Assembly (NCBI GenBank): GCA_024760905.1
Contig: CM045737.1
Location: 13,379,726-13,443,725 of the forward strand
DNA: 64,000 nucleotides
Reading direction: 5' to 3'
DNA from: Plotosus lineatus
Taxonomy: Eukaryota; Chordata; Actinopteri; Siluriformes; Plotosidae
Under the pieces are notes generated by a model. The model saw only the letters and a program-made list of their open reading frames with translations, was not told the DNA's origin and searched no databases. Positions 36,140 to 47,838 of the stretch are shown here, piece after piece. Numbering within the stretch: position 1 is the stretch's first letter; every line of letters starts with the position of its first letter. Made by a program: the position numbers and the translations under genes.

Positions 36140-36606
36140 CTGACCATGTCTTCTTAGCAGAGTTATAATCTTACAAATGTTTATGGAAGGTTAAAAGCCT
36201 GAGTCAAGAAATAAAGCATGAAACAACAGTAACTCTGTCCTTTACACGAAAAGCATCATGGTAGATGCAGCTCCATAATAGCCAATGGGAGGGAGCTGCA
36301 TCATCCCTCCTAGCCAATGGGAGGCCAGTGGGGCGGGATGTTGGGAGATAGCTGCGTCATCCCTCCCAGCCAATGGGAGGCCAGCAGGGCGGGATGTTTG
36401 AACGTCATTGATGGGAGAGCAGTTCGTGCATTTTTTTGAATGTTTGAATGGCGCGTTTTAATGTTTGAATGGAACGTTTGAATTTTTACGATGGCGCTTT
36501 CGTAACGTGAATTTGTTTCATATCCAGAGACAAAAATTTTAGGAAAATGCGTTTTGTAACCTGCATTTTTTGTTTGGTGAGACTTTCGTAAAGTGAGGTA
36601 CCACTG
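35837..36606 (-). mobile_element. Tigger/pogo MITE (770 bp)
   Basis: CAGTGGTACCTCACTTTACG at left and 'cgtaaagtgaggtaccactg' at right, both flanked by TA. The interior matches the copy at 20696-21486, including a (TG)n tract and the decayed transposase start on the minus strand. Confidence 0.9.
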
Positions 36607-36739
36607 TAATGATATGAAGTAAGTATGCGTAAACACTGTGCTAATTCCTAGATAACCGTGGTGCTGTTTCTGTAATTTCTTTTAGAAATGGGGATGAATG
36701 GGGAAGTGATTGAATAAAAGCCTGTTCACTTTCTATTTC

Positions 36740-36789
<50 letters not shown>

Positions 36790-37359
36790 GAAGTGATTCC
36801 TCATTAATGGTATTGTCAAAATGCTGATGTAATGAAAGTTAATCTACTGCTCTCTCCTTGGCTAAGAGGCTTTTGTAAGTGCGATTACTTGCCCACCCCA
36901 AACACAGGTTCATTAAGTTGTTGAATGTGTGTGTATTTAAGTGTATGAATGCAGAGACAATGCACTTTGGGAGTAGATAACAAAAGCCAAGACCTTCTTA
37001 GAATGTGCTTTCGAGCACGTAGGCTAGTCTGAAAGGGAACATGAGAGTCCATCTATGGCTGTCTAAGTCCATGACTAAGGAAAATGCTGAGTTCATTGTC
37101 ACATGATAAGTGCATGACCAGTGTGCTGCTTGTTAAAAGTAAATCCAGTAATATTACTGCACCCTCTAGCTGAAATCAGAGAAATCAAATATAATAATTA
37201 AAAAATAATAATAACCTGCTCTTTCTTGAGCCTTTTAAAACGTGTTTGTTTTCCTTTTTTTTTTTTTCAGAGAGAGACGCACACTGAGGGCCTTCCATCC
37301 TTTGGAAGCAGTGCTGGAGATCTCAGAATTATCAAAAATATCTACACAGAATTTAACTT
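36607..37359. other. No gene; (AC)n repeat
   Basis: (AC)n at 36741-36788; remainder unrecognised. Confidence 0.5.
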
Positions 37360-37710
37360 GGGTGACGCGGTGGTGTAGTGGTTAGCATGTTAGCTTCACA
37401 ACAAGAAGGTTTGGTGTTTGATTTCCACGCATGGTCGTTATTGTTTGGAGTTTGCATGTTCTCTGAATGCTTCTGTGGGTTCACTCCGATGTCCTCCCAC
37501 AGTCCAAAGACACGCATGCTAGCTAACTGTTTAAAGTTGACCTAAGATGCGACTATGAGTGTAAATGGTTATGTGTGTGTTGGCAACTGTCATAGGCTGA
37601 TGAGCTGTTCAGGGTGTACCCCATCTTCAGCCAGTGTTGGTTGAGATCAACACCAGCCTCTCGGCGATCCTGATAGGATAAGCAGTATGGCAAATGAGTA
37701 AGTGAGACTG
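37360..37710 (+). mobile_element. SINE family B, full length
   Basis: Head 'gacgcggtggtgtagtggtt', then 'tgcatgttctctgaatgctt', 'cctcccacagtccaaagaca', 'gagctgttcagggtgtaccc' and the tail 'ggataagcagtatggcaaat'. Confidence 0.85.
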
Positions 37711-38261
37711 AGAATTTAACGGCATTACTATCGGAGTCATTTTCTACTGTATATACAGTTATATATGCCATGATGTGGCTAATATGTTTTGTACACATTG
37801 TTGGACACAAGCTGGAGAATCTTGAAGCTTATAGTCTGATTGGCTCTCTGCACACTGGACATGCCCACTGCTACCAGCCAATCATCAATTGGAAAACCAC
37901 ATGTGAGAAAATTAGCTTTGTGGAGCAAGATAGTCAGTGAACCGAACAACACATCCCAATACGTTTTTAGTATAATTTTGGCCTTATTTATAAAATTTTG
38001 TGAAGTTTCCATGCCAAAATGAGCTATAAATTTCCAGTGAGCTTTTGAAAAATTACTTTTGAAAGGTTTTTTGTGGGTTTCTTAATCCTCAAATACAAAC
38101 AGTATGCTAATAGATGTCACTGAGAACACTGGGTAATGTTCAATAGCATGTTTTAGCGCAAAGCTCAATTGTATTTGTAACCCATTAGCACAAAGTCCTT
38201 TTTGGGTTACTGTATGTACATGTGGAATTATAAGACACACTTAGCTTTAACTAATCGCTTA
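37711..38261. other. No gene recognised
   Basis: Unrecognised. Short antisense and sense frames have no domain pattern. Confidence 0.45.
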
Positions 38262-38500
38262 TGGGTGGCACAGAGGTGTAATGGTTAGCACGCTTGCCTC
38301 ACAACAAGGTCCTGGGTTCGAATCCAGGGCTCGCACGTTTCTTGTAATGGTTTCCTTCCACAATCCAAAACATAAGGCTAACTTGGCTGTTCGAGTTGTC
38401 CATAGGTGTGAATGTGATTGTGAATGTCTGTGTGTACATGTTAGCTCTGCGATGATCTGGCGAGCTGTTTAGCCCTGAGCATACCCTGAGCATACTCTGA
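38262..38500 (+). mobile_element. SINE family B
   Basis: Head 'ggtggcacagaggtgtaatg' and B-box region 'cctgggttcgaatccagggc'; truncated after 'tctggcgagctgtttagccc'. Confidence 0.8.
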
Positions 38501-38504
38501 TGGC

Positions 38505-38690
38505 AATGGTGAGGCAGCAATTTACCCTGGATACTCCCATAACAAACTGCAGACCTCCATGCATTCTCACAATCACACACACACACCAGTTTATCCAATC
38601 CAACCCAGCTATTCTGTGAGATGACTGCATAAACTTGGCCACAGAGAGAACATGCATTGAAACTCCACACAGATGAAAAGTCAATATTAT
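38505..38690 (-). mobile_element. SINE family B fragment
   Basis: Reversed body with 'agagaacatgcattgaaact' and 'ccacacagatgaaaag'. It forms an inverted pair with 38262-38500. Confidence 0.6.
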
Positions 38691-39065
38691 GGTCAAGCAG
38701 GTACCCAGGAGTTATATGCCAAAATTTCTAATTAGTACTGTGGAGAGGACTTCAAAAGGTGTCGATTATGTTGTTATACATATAATCAAATATGTTCTTC
38801 AGGAAATGTCATCTCAGCGCCAAAATAATAATTTTTATATATTTTATAAATTTTTGTAAATCCCTTTGAATGATTAATATACTTTCCAATGACCTAGCTA
38901 TCTGTCCAGGGTGCACTGGTTACTGAAGCAGGACGTATGAATTCGTCTTGTGGATGCTCAACTATAAAACTTGAAAAATGTCAAAGAACGTGCAATAAAC
39001 TTGATTATACTATAATATAATATAATTTAATGTATGTGCAGGTATAGCAATGGCGACGGGGTGAG

Positions 39066-39370
39066 GGGGCACGATGGTGTAGTGGTTAACATGTCCACAT
39101 CGCAGCAAGAATGTCTTAGGTTCAAGTCCCATGCCAAGCAAAGGTATTTCTATGTGGAGTTTTCATGTTCACCGTGGGCTTGCATGGGTTTCCAGCTTTC
39201 CTAGGAACTCCAATTTCCTTTCATAGTCCAACGACATGCGTATTAAGCTGATTGAATCATCTCGATTGCCCCTGTATGTGTATGTGGAGCCTCTATGATG
39301 ATCTGGAATGCTGTTTGGCGTGTACCCCGAGATGAGGTGGGCTATAACTTTCCCACAAACTTGAAAATAG
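39066..39370 (+). mobile_element. SINE family B
   Basis: 'gggcacgatggtgtagtggt', 'gtctatgtggagttttcatg'-like body and tail 'gcgtgtaccccgagatgagg'. Confidence 0.75.
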
Positions 39371-39435
39371 AGGAATTGATTCTGAAAATTAAACTAATTT
39401 TTTTTTTTCCCAAAAAATTTTGGACGCAGATTTAC

Positions 39436-39916
39436 TGACTCTCCCAAAGATTTCTATTTTTTAATCAGCAATGGAATGTCACAATCAATCAGTCTGGGTG
39501 CCGTGCCAGAATTCTGGCGTAGGCGGCAGCCGTAACAGCCTTTATCATGGCTGTATACGAAGGCCAAAAAATCCACAGTAGAGACCCAAAGTTCTTTCGG
39601 CAGGGTGTTTTTATCTAGACACCATCTCTAGCTAGCTGGCCGCTGACTCTAAAGAGTTCATCCACCCTTTGATAGGTCTTGTTTTTATTCCTACTCAGTT
39701 GCTAGTCACCCTTCCTCACCAAATTTGGAACCTGGTGTGGGAGCCGGTTTCGTCGCCGACTACTCGACCATGCAACAGGTTGCACTGGCGTACATGTTAC
39801 CAGTAGCAGGACAAAACCTGACCTGACCTGACCCAACTGTCCACTTGACCTGACTCTCCCAAAGATTTCTATTTTTAAAAAACAGGTTTGTTTTTAATCA
39901 GCAATGGAATGTCACA
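39436..39916. mobile_element. Unclassified insertion between ~48-bp direct repeats
   Basis: The sequence beginning TGACTCTCCCAAAGATTTCT occurs at 39436-39483 and again at 39851-39916, the second copy with about 18 extra bases. The ~367 bp between ends in 'aacctgacctgacctgaccc', a short-repeat tail as in non-LTR elements. It matches nothing else in the window. Confidence 0.6.
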
Positions 39917-40042
39917 GGCCAAGTTAATATCAAAAGCGCTGAAAATATCACAAATATCCTGGTGAGAAGTCACTCCCAAGGTGAAATAAATAATGGAATA
40001 AGTAAATATTAACAACTATATTAGAAAAAATATAGACAGATG

Positions 40043-40368
40043 AGGCAGTGGTGGCCTGATGGTATAGGGCGCTGGATCGCTGATCCAACGGTTGGGGGTC
40101 CAAGTCCCATTCTCCACAAGGTTGTCACTGGATTCTCCACAAGGTTGTCACTGTCCCCCACAGTGCAGCTAACTGGGTTATCAAAGGCTGGCCATGTCTC
40201 TCACTGTCTATGGTGTGAAGTTCATGTAAAAGAACCAGTGCTGACTTTCATCAAGAGTCGATGCAAAGCCCCTTGCTAAAGGGTTGAGTCAGGAAGGGCA
40301 TCCGACGTAAAAACCTATGAATCATTTGCTGTGGTGAACTCTGAAAAGGGAAAAAGCTGAAAGGAAAT
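40043..40368 (+). mobile_element. SINE family A with RTE tail
   Basis: Head 'gcagtggtggcctgatggta'; an internal 23-bp duplication of 'ttctccacaaggttgtcact' near 40112-40150; RTE tail degenerate at the end. Confidence 0.85.
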
Positions 40369-40400
40369 CTCTGATCTCATCATTAACAAATATAGAGAGT

Positions 40401-40749
40401 CTGTCTTCCTTTCGGCTTTTTCCCTTTTACTCGGGAGTCGCCACAGCGAATCATCTTGATTCGCACGTTTGATTTGGTAGAGGTTTTTACGTCGGATGCC
40501 CTTCCTGTCACAACCCTTTTTAGCAAGGGACAGAAACACGCTGACGACTTTGCAGCTACTCTTCACGAAAGTCAGCAATGGTTCTTTTACATGCCTCTCA
40601 CCATAGACAGTGACAGACATGGCCTGCCTTTGATAACCCAGTTAGCTGCACTGGGGGGGACAGTGACAACCTTGTGGAGAGTGGGACTCGAACCCCCAAC
40701 CTTTGGATCAGCGATCCAGTGCCCTATACCTCTAGACCACCACTGCCCC
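40401..40749 (-). mobile_element. SINE family A with RTE tail, full length
   Basis: Reversed copy bounded by a perfect 19-bp duplication, ATTAACAAATATAGAGAGT, at 40382-40400 and 40750-40768. The B-box is intact. It faces the copy at 40043-40368 tail to tail, about 30 bp apart. Confidence 0.95.
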
Positions 40750-40769
40750 ATTAACAAATATAGAGAGTA

Positions 40770-40986
40770 AACATGGAAAAATGGGGCAGAATATGAAATT
40801 GTTTAGCATTTATAACAGTCTGAAATTGATTGGAGTTTGCCAAGTGGACAAAAAAAAACTGTGGTGAAGTCATTAAGCAAGCAGTTTATCTTAGATTTTG
40901 ATGCACCAAAGCGCTAATGAATGCAAGAAATGACCTGGCATTACTTAGCAAACAAACCCCACTTCCAAAGAAAAAAGGGGCTGATA

Positions 40987-41030
<44 letters not shown>

Positions 41031-42090
41031 TGTGTGTGTGTGTGCGCGCGGGCGGGGGGGGGGTGGGTGGGTGTGGGTGTTGAAGAAGTGTAAGAACATG
41101 ACAACTCAGCATCTTTTCAACAATCCTTTCATCGTGTCCATCATTTTTCACTGATAAATATTTGGTTTGAGACATCTTTTTAAGAGGGACTGTGTACTGA
41201 GATTAGGTAAGTGCTTTTTTTTCATCTGGTGTGTTAAATTTCTTTTCTTTCTCTCTCTCTCTGTTCACCTTTTGACAGCAGGCTTTGTGTGAAGACTGTG
41301 GGAAAGTTTCCTTTCCTGATGAGGTCATGCATCCAAACTCCTCTTTCACTTTCTCTGTTTCACACACACCCACAGGATTGGGATATGCCATGACCTGACA
41401 AAGAAGTGTGTGGGTGGATAGGGGGTGATTAACAGTTAATCGACTCTACAACAAGATCTGAGCTGTTGAATGCTTGTTGGTAAGTGTCGAGAAAAGAGAA
41501 AACTGGGTTGGAAATGCTAGGAGCGATGTAACAGATGCACTGAACTTTCCTTTTTTAACATGACACAGATTCCTTGACAAGGATTACTTTTATAATTCTG
41601 CATAAATAAGGGCATTTAGACAAGACAACACATGCTCTAGTAAATTATACCAGCCCCCATAGCTCACATAGGCAAGACAAGTTTACATGATCCCCCTCTG
41701 AACAGGCATTTACATACACAGATACCAACCCCCCAAACTTGGGTTTCTAACCAGAATGAATTTCTATATTCTAAAGCTAAACATACAGACTACCAACCCC
41801 CATACATCACGTACAATGTGCATAACCCAAACAATACATCTGTCCAGCTGCACCATAGACAGCACATTAGCATCCCAGTGTAGTATTTCTAATTCTTTGA
41901 TAATTTATAATTGATGTACTCATTGTAAATTTATGTAAAAATTACACAAAGTATTAAGAAAAGTTAGTTTTCATTAGAATAATTTTTTGTGCAAATCAGA
42001 GAGTTTGATATCAAGATAGATGTACTTTATTGACTCCATGAGGAAAATTCTAGCATGAAGCAGAAGATCAAGAAAAAATTATATATACAT
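40770..42090. other. No gene; (GT)n repeat
   Basis: (GT)n at 40989-41044 followed by a G-rich run. The remainder is unrecognised. Confidence 0.5.
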
Positions 42091-42108
42091 ATACACAACT
42101 ATATATAC

Positions 42109-42370
42109 GCCCCCAGTGCAGCTAACTGGGTTATTGGCGGGCCATGTCTGTCACTGTCTATGGTGAGAGGCATGTAAAAGAACCATTGCTGACTTTCGTA
42201 AAGAGTAGGCTGCAAAGTCGTCAGCGTGTTTCTATCCCTTGCTAAAAAGGGTTGTGACAGGAAGGGCATCCGAAGTAAAAACCTCTGCCAAAATCAAACG
42301 TGCGAATCAGATGATTCGCTGTGGCGACTCCCGAGTAAAAGGGAAAAAGCCGAAAGGAAGACAGACAGAC
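42109..42370 (+). mobile_element. SINE family A, 5'-truncated, RTE tail
   Basis: Begins after the tRNA-like head at 'gcccccagtgcagctaactg' and runs to (ACAG)n. An 18-bp duplication, ATACACAACTATATATAC, lies at 42091-42108 and 42371-42388. Truncation at the 5' side with a clean duplication is the expected product of target-primed reverse transcription. Confidence 0.92.
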
Positions 42371-42632
42371 ATACACAACTATATATACAGGGATCCCTCG
42401 CTACTTCACACTTCAATTCATGCGGCTTCAGTGTATCTGTTTTTTTTTGTTGTTTTTTTTTTTTTTTTTTTTTATATTCATCAAATTAAAAAATAAGGAA
42501 ATTAAAGAAGAATAGGGGCAAAAGTTAAGGAAAATGCCGCAAAACAAGGACAATTATGCAAAAAGCAACCCAAAACCTCCCAACAAAACTACTTACATTT
42601 TTATGTGAGGTGCGCATCTGTATGTGTGTGTA

Positions 42633-43556
42633 CAGTGGTACCTCACTTTACGAAATTAATTCGTTCCAGCACCTTTTTCGTAAACTGCATTTTTCGTAAG
42701 TTGAACCGCATTTTACATGTAAAACGAATGATTGCTAATACTACCCCATAAACCCTTTAAAAATTATAAAAGTACACAATTTTTTTTTAAATATGTATGA
42801 AATAGGTGTTAAAAGTAAAAAAAAAAAATTACTTTTTTTATAACTCTCGAACCACCTAGGCGATGCTTGAAAGTCTGGGGGTTGCTGGTCTGAAGAACCT
42901 TCACCCCCACCTTTCTTCATGAGGTCCTTAAATATGGTGGTTGCTTTTTCCGAAATAATCGCCTCCATCACTGTATCTCCACTTTTAATGCCTCCTTCTG
43001 CTTCAATATCGTCCTGATTGTAGAGGGGTTTTGGCCATACTCCTTTGCGATTTCACTCAACCGCATGCCGCTTTCATATTTCATATTTCATTTTTTATCA
43101 TCTCCTGTTTTACTTTTATTGATAACGGAGCCTGCTTCTTCTTTTCAGGCTCACCGGGAATCGCTTTCTTGGGGCTCATGATTAATAACAAAAAATAATT
43201 CTACAATAAGTACGCTCAAAAAACTCACAAAACAACAGTACAATTGTCCTTCACGCGTGTGTTGAACAATGGGTCGAAGGCACAGAAAAAGCATTATGGG
43301 TACAGTACTGTATTATGGAGATTCAGCTCCCAACTAGCCAATGGGAGGCCACTGGGGCGGGGTGTTGCGAGATAGCCAACCAATGGGAAAGCAACTCACG
43401 CATTGTTTGAATGTTTGAGTGACGCATTTGAATTTTTAAGATGGCGCTTTTGTAACGTGAACTTGTTTCGTATAAAGAGACAAAAATTTTAGGTAAATGC
43501 ATTTCATAACTTACATTTTTCGTTTGGTGAGACTTTCGTAAAGTGAGGTGCCACTG
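42633..43556 (-). mobile_element. Tigger/pogo MITE (924 bp)
   Basis: TA-flanked ends CAGTGGTACCTCACTTTACG and 'cgtaaagtgaggtgccactg'. On the minus strand it retains 'gccccaagaaagcgattccc' and following transposase-start codons (43180-43010), with stops. Confidence 0.9.
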
Positions 43557-43664
43557 TATTTACATTTTTTTTGTATGTTATGCATTATTTTTGAATGTTT
43601 AATTGTTGTTATAAGCAATTATAGCTTTGATTATATGTATTTATTGATATTAAACACAAATATA

Positions 43665-43855
43665 CAGTGGTACCTCAATTTACGAAATTAATCCATTCCG
43701 GAAGTGGTTTCGTAACCTGGACTTTTCGTAAGTTGAACCGCATTTTACATGTAAAACACATGATTCATTCCAAGGCCCCCAATACTACCCTTTAAAAATT
43801 ATAAAAGCATACCTTTTAAGGTACTTACTTCGTGTTGATTATGTCTTCTTAGCAG
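43665..43855 (-). mobile_element. Tigger/pogo MITE, one end only
   Basis: Starts CAGTGGTACCTCAATTTACG after TA. It breaks off near 'gtcttcttagcag', where a deletion also removed part of the host element. Confidence 0.8.
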
Positions 43856-44020
43856 ATTCTTCTCAATTCCAATTAACCCCGGAAAGTGAGAGATCTCTGT
43901 ACAGTGGTACCTCACCTTACGAAATAATCCGTTCCAGAAGTGGTTTTGTAACCTGATTTTTTTCTTAAGTTGAGTAGCATTTTACATGTAAAAGGCTTGA
44001 TTCATTCCAAGGCCTCCAAT

Positions 44021-44330
44021 GTAAGGTAAAGTCTGTTGGGCTTTTTACACCCGAGCCCAGAGGCTCATCAGGCCGGTGCTTATCCCTGGTTTCTATAGCA
44101 TGAATTGACCAGGAGTTCAACTCCTCCTGGATGGAACACTAGTCCATCGCAGGTTACCTTCCCAGTATATTTTTTTTACTGGTACCCATTTATACTGCTG
44201 GGTGAACAGAGGCACACTTGTGGTTAAGACCTTTCTCAGGGGTCTTAGCACAGTGGGGGTCTAACTGGGATTTGAACCTACAAGCCGATCATGAGTCCAG
44301 CACCCAAACCACTACATCACCAGCCCCACT
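44021..44330 (-). mobile_element. SINE family C, full length
   Basis: Flanked by a 12-bp duplication, AAGGCCTCCAAT (44009-44020) and AAGGCCCCCAAT (44331-44342). The head 'aaccactacatcaccagccc' lies at the right. Confidence 0.9.
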
Positions 44331-44377
44331 AAGGCCCCCAATACTACCCCCTAAACCCTTTAAAAATTATAAAAGTA

Positions 44378-45167
44378 CAGTAAAACCTCCGCTGACGAAC
44401 GCTTAAGCTCACGAACTTTTCGCCTCAAGAACATTAAATTTGCGAGCATATAGTCTCTGCTGACGAACTAGTTTTCGGCGGACGAATCAAACCACGCGGT
44501 CGAACAGCGCCACGGTGGTGGCCACAAGAAGCTGACGCACGCTCATGGCGTCACAGTTCGTCACCCCCTTTCTTTGAGTGCGGAAGTGGTTTGTGTTTGA
44601 TAGACATTTTGGACCATATTGAGTGTACTTTTGCTATTATGGGACCGAAAAAGACCCCACCACAGGCGGAGATCATTGAAAAACACGAACGAGGTGTGCG
44701 TTTGTGTGACTCAGCGTCCCAGTACCAGTACGCTAAGTCTACCATTGCTCCCATCCTTAAGAACAAGGAAGCTATTAAGGGTGCGTGTGTGGCTAAGGGT
44801 GTTTCCAAACAGTAGGCGTTTCCAAACTCTCCTTCCAAACAGTAAGTCCCTCCCTCCCTCCTCCTCCCACTCCATTCCATCAAGCCATCAACTACCATCA
44901 CAAAGGTAAATAAAACGACTTTATTATACAGTACAGTTTATTTCTTTAATTACAATATAATAGCACATTTATTTATACATAAAATAAGGTATATTTTTGT
45001 GTAGGTTTAAGGCTTATTTAGTAGAAAATTATGTTTTATGGGGACCTGGGAACGGATTATTCTCATTTTAATGGTTTCTTATGGGAAATAAATGTTCGGA
45101 AGACGAACTTTTCGCCTTACACACACTTTCTGGGAACCAATTATGTTCATGAGCTGAGGTATCACTG
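44378..45167 (+). mobile_element. Second Tigger type (790 bp), partial coding
   Basis: Ends CAGTAAAACCTCCGCTGACG and 'catgagctgaggtatcactg' are flanked by TA. The interior includes a transposase start and a long 3' part resembling the 5' arm ('tcggaagacgaacttttcgc'). Confidence 0.85.
44639..44815 (+). pseudogene. Tigger transposase N-terminus, relic
   Basis: MGPKKTPPQAEIIEKHERG, then SASQYQYAKSTIAPILKNKE: the N-terminal helix-turn-helix of a Tigger transposase. The ATG at 44639 is the family start. The catalytic domain is absent and the frame stops at 44815. Confidence 0.8.
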
Positions 45168-45726
45168 TATACCTTTTAAGGCCTCTTTCTACTTCAATAT
45201 CGTACCGATGGTAGATGGGTTTCGGCCATATTCCTTTGCGATATCACTCAACCGCATGCCACGAGCCCGCTTCTTCTTTTCACTCGCACCGGGAATCACA
45301 CGCACGTGTGTGCGTGCGTGGGTGGGTGTGTGTGTGTGTGTTAACTATGTCTTCTTAGCAGAGTTATAATTTTATCAATGTTTATGCATGGTTAAAAGCC
45401 TGAGCCAAAAAATAAAGTTGCAATGAGCACACTCGAAAAACTCACGAAATAACAGTAACGCTGTCCTTTACAGGTGCTAGAACTCCGTGACAGACAATGG
45501 GTCGAAGGCACATGAAAAGCATCATGGGTATTATGGAGATACAGCTCCAAAATAGCCAATGGGAGGGTGCTGCATCTCCATGACGAACAGTGGGTCGAAG
45601 GCACATGAAAAGCATCATGGGTATTACGGAGATGCAGCTCCCTTCTAGCCAATGGGAGGCCAGCAGGGCGGGGTGTTGGGAGATAGCCAATGGGAGAGCA
45701 ATTCACGCATTGTTTGAATTTTTGAG

Positions 45727-45826
45727 GGAGAACATACAAAACCTCCAGACAGAAACACCCGAGCGAACCCAGGACCTTCTTGCTGTGAGGCGGACATGCT
45801 AACCTCTATGATATCGTGCCGCCTTA
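45727..45826 (-). mobile_element. SINE family B fragment (head)
   Basis: 'acccaggaccttcttgctgt' and the reversed head 'tctatgatatcgtgccgcc'. Confidence 0.75.
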
Positions 45827-45972
45827 GAGATCTTTAGTATAATGTAAATATTTATATGCACAATAAGGTATCTTTGTTCTACACCATTCCGTTAAATGTG
45901 CCTAAAACATTTTCCACAGTACTGTATATACATATATTCAAATACATATATTCAAATGCATTCGAGTGCATA

Positions 45973-46000
45973 TATCATCATCATCATCATCATCATCATC
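45973..46000. repeat. (ATC)n microsatellite
   Basis: About nine ATC/CAT units in a short gene-free stretch. Confidence 0.9.
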
Positions 46001-46014
46001 TTCCGATTAATCTG

Positions 46015-47200
46015 GGGTCTACATGGGCAGCAGCTTGAGTCATGTGGTCCAGACGACCCTCTCCCCAGCCACTTCCTCTAGCTCTTCCAGGGGACATTGA
46101 GGCATTACCAGACCATCAGAGAGACATAATTCCTCCAGCATGTTTTAGGTCAACCCCAGGGTCTCTTCCAGGTTGGACATGCCCAAAACACTATGCCAGA
46201 GAGGCGTTTAGGAGGTATTCTACCCAAATGCCTGAGCCACCTCAAATAGCTCCTCTCAACGCAGAGGAGCAGCGGTTCTACTCCGAGCTCCTCCCGGATG
46301 CCTGAGCATAGATGAGGTTTGGAACATAGATCAACTGGTAAACTGAGAGCTTTGCTTTGTGGCTCAGCTCCCTCTTCACCACGACAGACCGATAAAAGCT
46401 TCGCTTTAAAGCAGAGGCTGCAGCGATCTGCCTGTCGATCTCCTGCTCCATCCTTCCTTCACTCGTGAACAAAACCCCAAGATACTTGAACTCCTCCATT
46501 TGGAGAAGGACCTCATTCCTGACCCAGAGGGTGCATTCACCTCTTTTCCAACCGCAAACCATGGCCTCTGACTTGGAGGTGCTGATTCTCATCCAGGCCG
46601 CTTCACACTTGATTTCGAATCACTCCAATAGAACGTCATTTGCAAATAACAGAGATGAGATCCGATGGCCACCAAACCCGAACTCCGACACTTCGGCTGC
46701 GCCTAACAATTCTGTCCATATAAATTATGAACAGAATCAGTGACAAAGAACAGCCCTGGTGGACTCCAACCCTCACCGGAAACATATTCAACCTGTTGTT
46801 CTCAATACGAACCAAACTCTGGCTCCGGTGATACAGCAACCTAATGGCAATGGGTCTGAAATGTCGGACTCCCAGAGCAAGATAGCCTGAGGGACACGGT
46901 TGAAAACCTTTAAATCCACAAAACACATGTGGACAGATTGGGCAAGCTCCCATCGCCCCCCTCCAGGATTCTGTAGTCCTACAACATCCAGAGCCCTGAG
47001 ATATTCAGGGTGGATCTCATCCACCCAAGGAGCCCGACCATCCAAGGTCTTTTTTGAGTACCTGACTGACCTTGGCTCCAGTGTTGGGCGAACCCCTCAC
47101 CAAATCCCCCGGGGTCTTCCTCATCCACGTAGAGCTGTTGGTGGGATTGAAGAGGTCCTCGCCTCTATGAGGCTCTATTGGGTGCCTATATGAAGCTGAG
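46015..47200 (-). pseudogene. Non-LTR retrotransposon RT, internally deleted
   Basis: On the minus strand frames read WVDEIHPEYLRALDVVGL (RT start), VHMCFVDLKVFNRVPQ, VGVHQGCSLSLILFIIYMDR and MRISTSKSEAMVCGWKRGE with EEFKYLGVLFTSEGRMEQ, then the C-terminal region. The catalytic FADD block lies in or near a deletion around 46600-46650, and another deletion joins VVGL to the VHMCFVD region. This differs from the RTE LINE at 4894; its clade was not resolved. Confidence 0.8.
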
Positions 47201-47224
47201 CTATCCTATATGAAGCTGAGCTAC

Positions 47225-47835
47225 AGGAATCCCCCCGTAAAGTTCGACTGGTGAAAAAAAGACGAGCTGAAGAGATTATAATTTACCAAGGAGCACATTG
47301 ACCGGCCTAAAGAGAAACGACACATTTTGTGGACTGATGAAAGTAAGATTGTTCTTTTTAGGTTTAGTGGCCGCCTGAATGAGCCCCAAACACTGAATTA
47401 AAGGCACAGTACACTGTGAAGACAGTGAAGCCTGGTGGCACAAGCATCATGACATGGGGATGTTTATTATACAATGGTGTCGGGCCTGTGTATCACATCC
47501 TAGGGGTCATGGATCAGCTTGAATACATCAGAATACTTGAAGTCATGCTGCCTTATTCTGAGGAGGAAATGCCCTTGAAATAGGTTCCAGCAAGACAACA
47601 ACCCCAAACACACCAGTAAACAGCAACATTTTGGTTCCAGGCCAACAAGATTGATGTTATGGTACGGCGGCCCGATCCTGGACCTTAATCCAATAGAATA
47701 CTTGTGGGGTGGCATAAAAATGCAGTTTCCGAGGCAAAACCAAGAAATACAGAACTATGGAATGTAGTCCAATCATCCTCGGCTGAAAACCTGTGCACAG
47801 ATGCCAGAAGCTGGTTTATTCCATGCAGGACAGAT
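47225..47835 (+). pseudogene. Tc1-like transposase remnant
   Basis: Broken frames contain 'tttgtggactgatgaaagta' (WTDESK, first catalytic Asp), 'cagcaagacaacaaccccaa' (QQDNNPKHT, second Asp) and 'gaccttaatccaatagaata' (DLNPIEYLW, catalytic Glu). These are the three DDE residues of a Tc1 transposase. The N-terminal half and both ends are missing. Confidence 0.85.
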
Positions 47836-47838
47836 ATA

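Larger units (their letters stand above)
42388..43899 (+). mobile_element. Tigger-like MITE, family D, host of two insertions
   Basis: Left end CAGGGATCCCTCGCTACTTC at 42388; right end 'ggaaagtgagagatctctg' at 43899; TA on both sides. Insertions at 42633-43556 and 43665-43855 split the body, which reads on across them in family order ('gaggtgcgcatctgtatgtg' / 'gttatgcattatttttgaat' / 'atttattgatattaaacaca'). Confidence 0.85.
43902..45728 (-). mobile_element. Tigger/pogo MITE, host of two insertions, right end lost
   Basis: Starts CAGTGGTACCTCACCTTACG at the TA that ends the neighbouring family D element. The body reads across a SINE C (44021-44330) and a second Tigger type (44378-45167) and stops near 'cgcattgtttgaatttttga'. 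A duplicated internal 'gggtcgaaggcacatgaaaa' block lies at 45495 and 45594. Confidence 0.85.

Noticed and set aside
45973..46000. CRISPR-like or regulated trinucleotide array
   Set aside because: A plain (ATC)n microsatellite without spacers, in a vertebrate genome.
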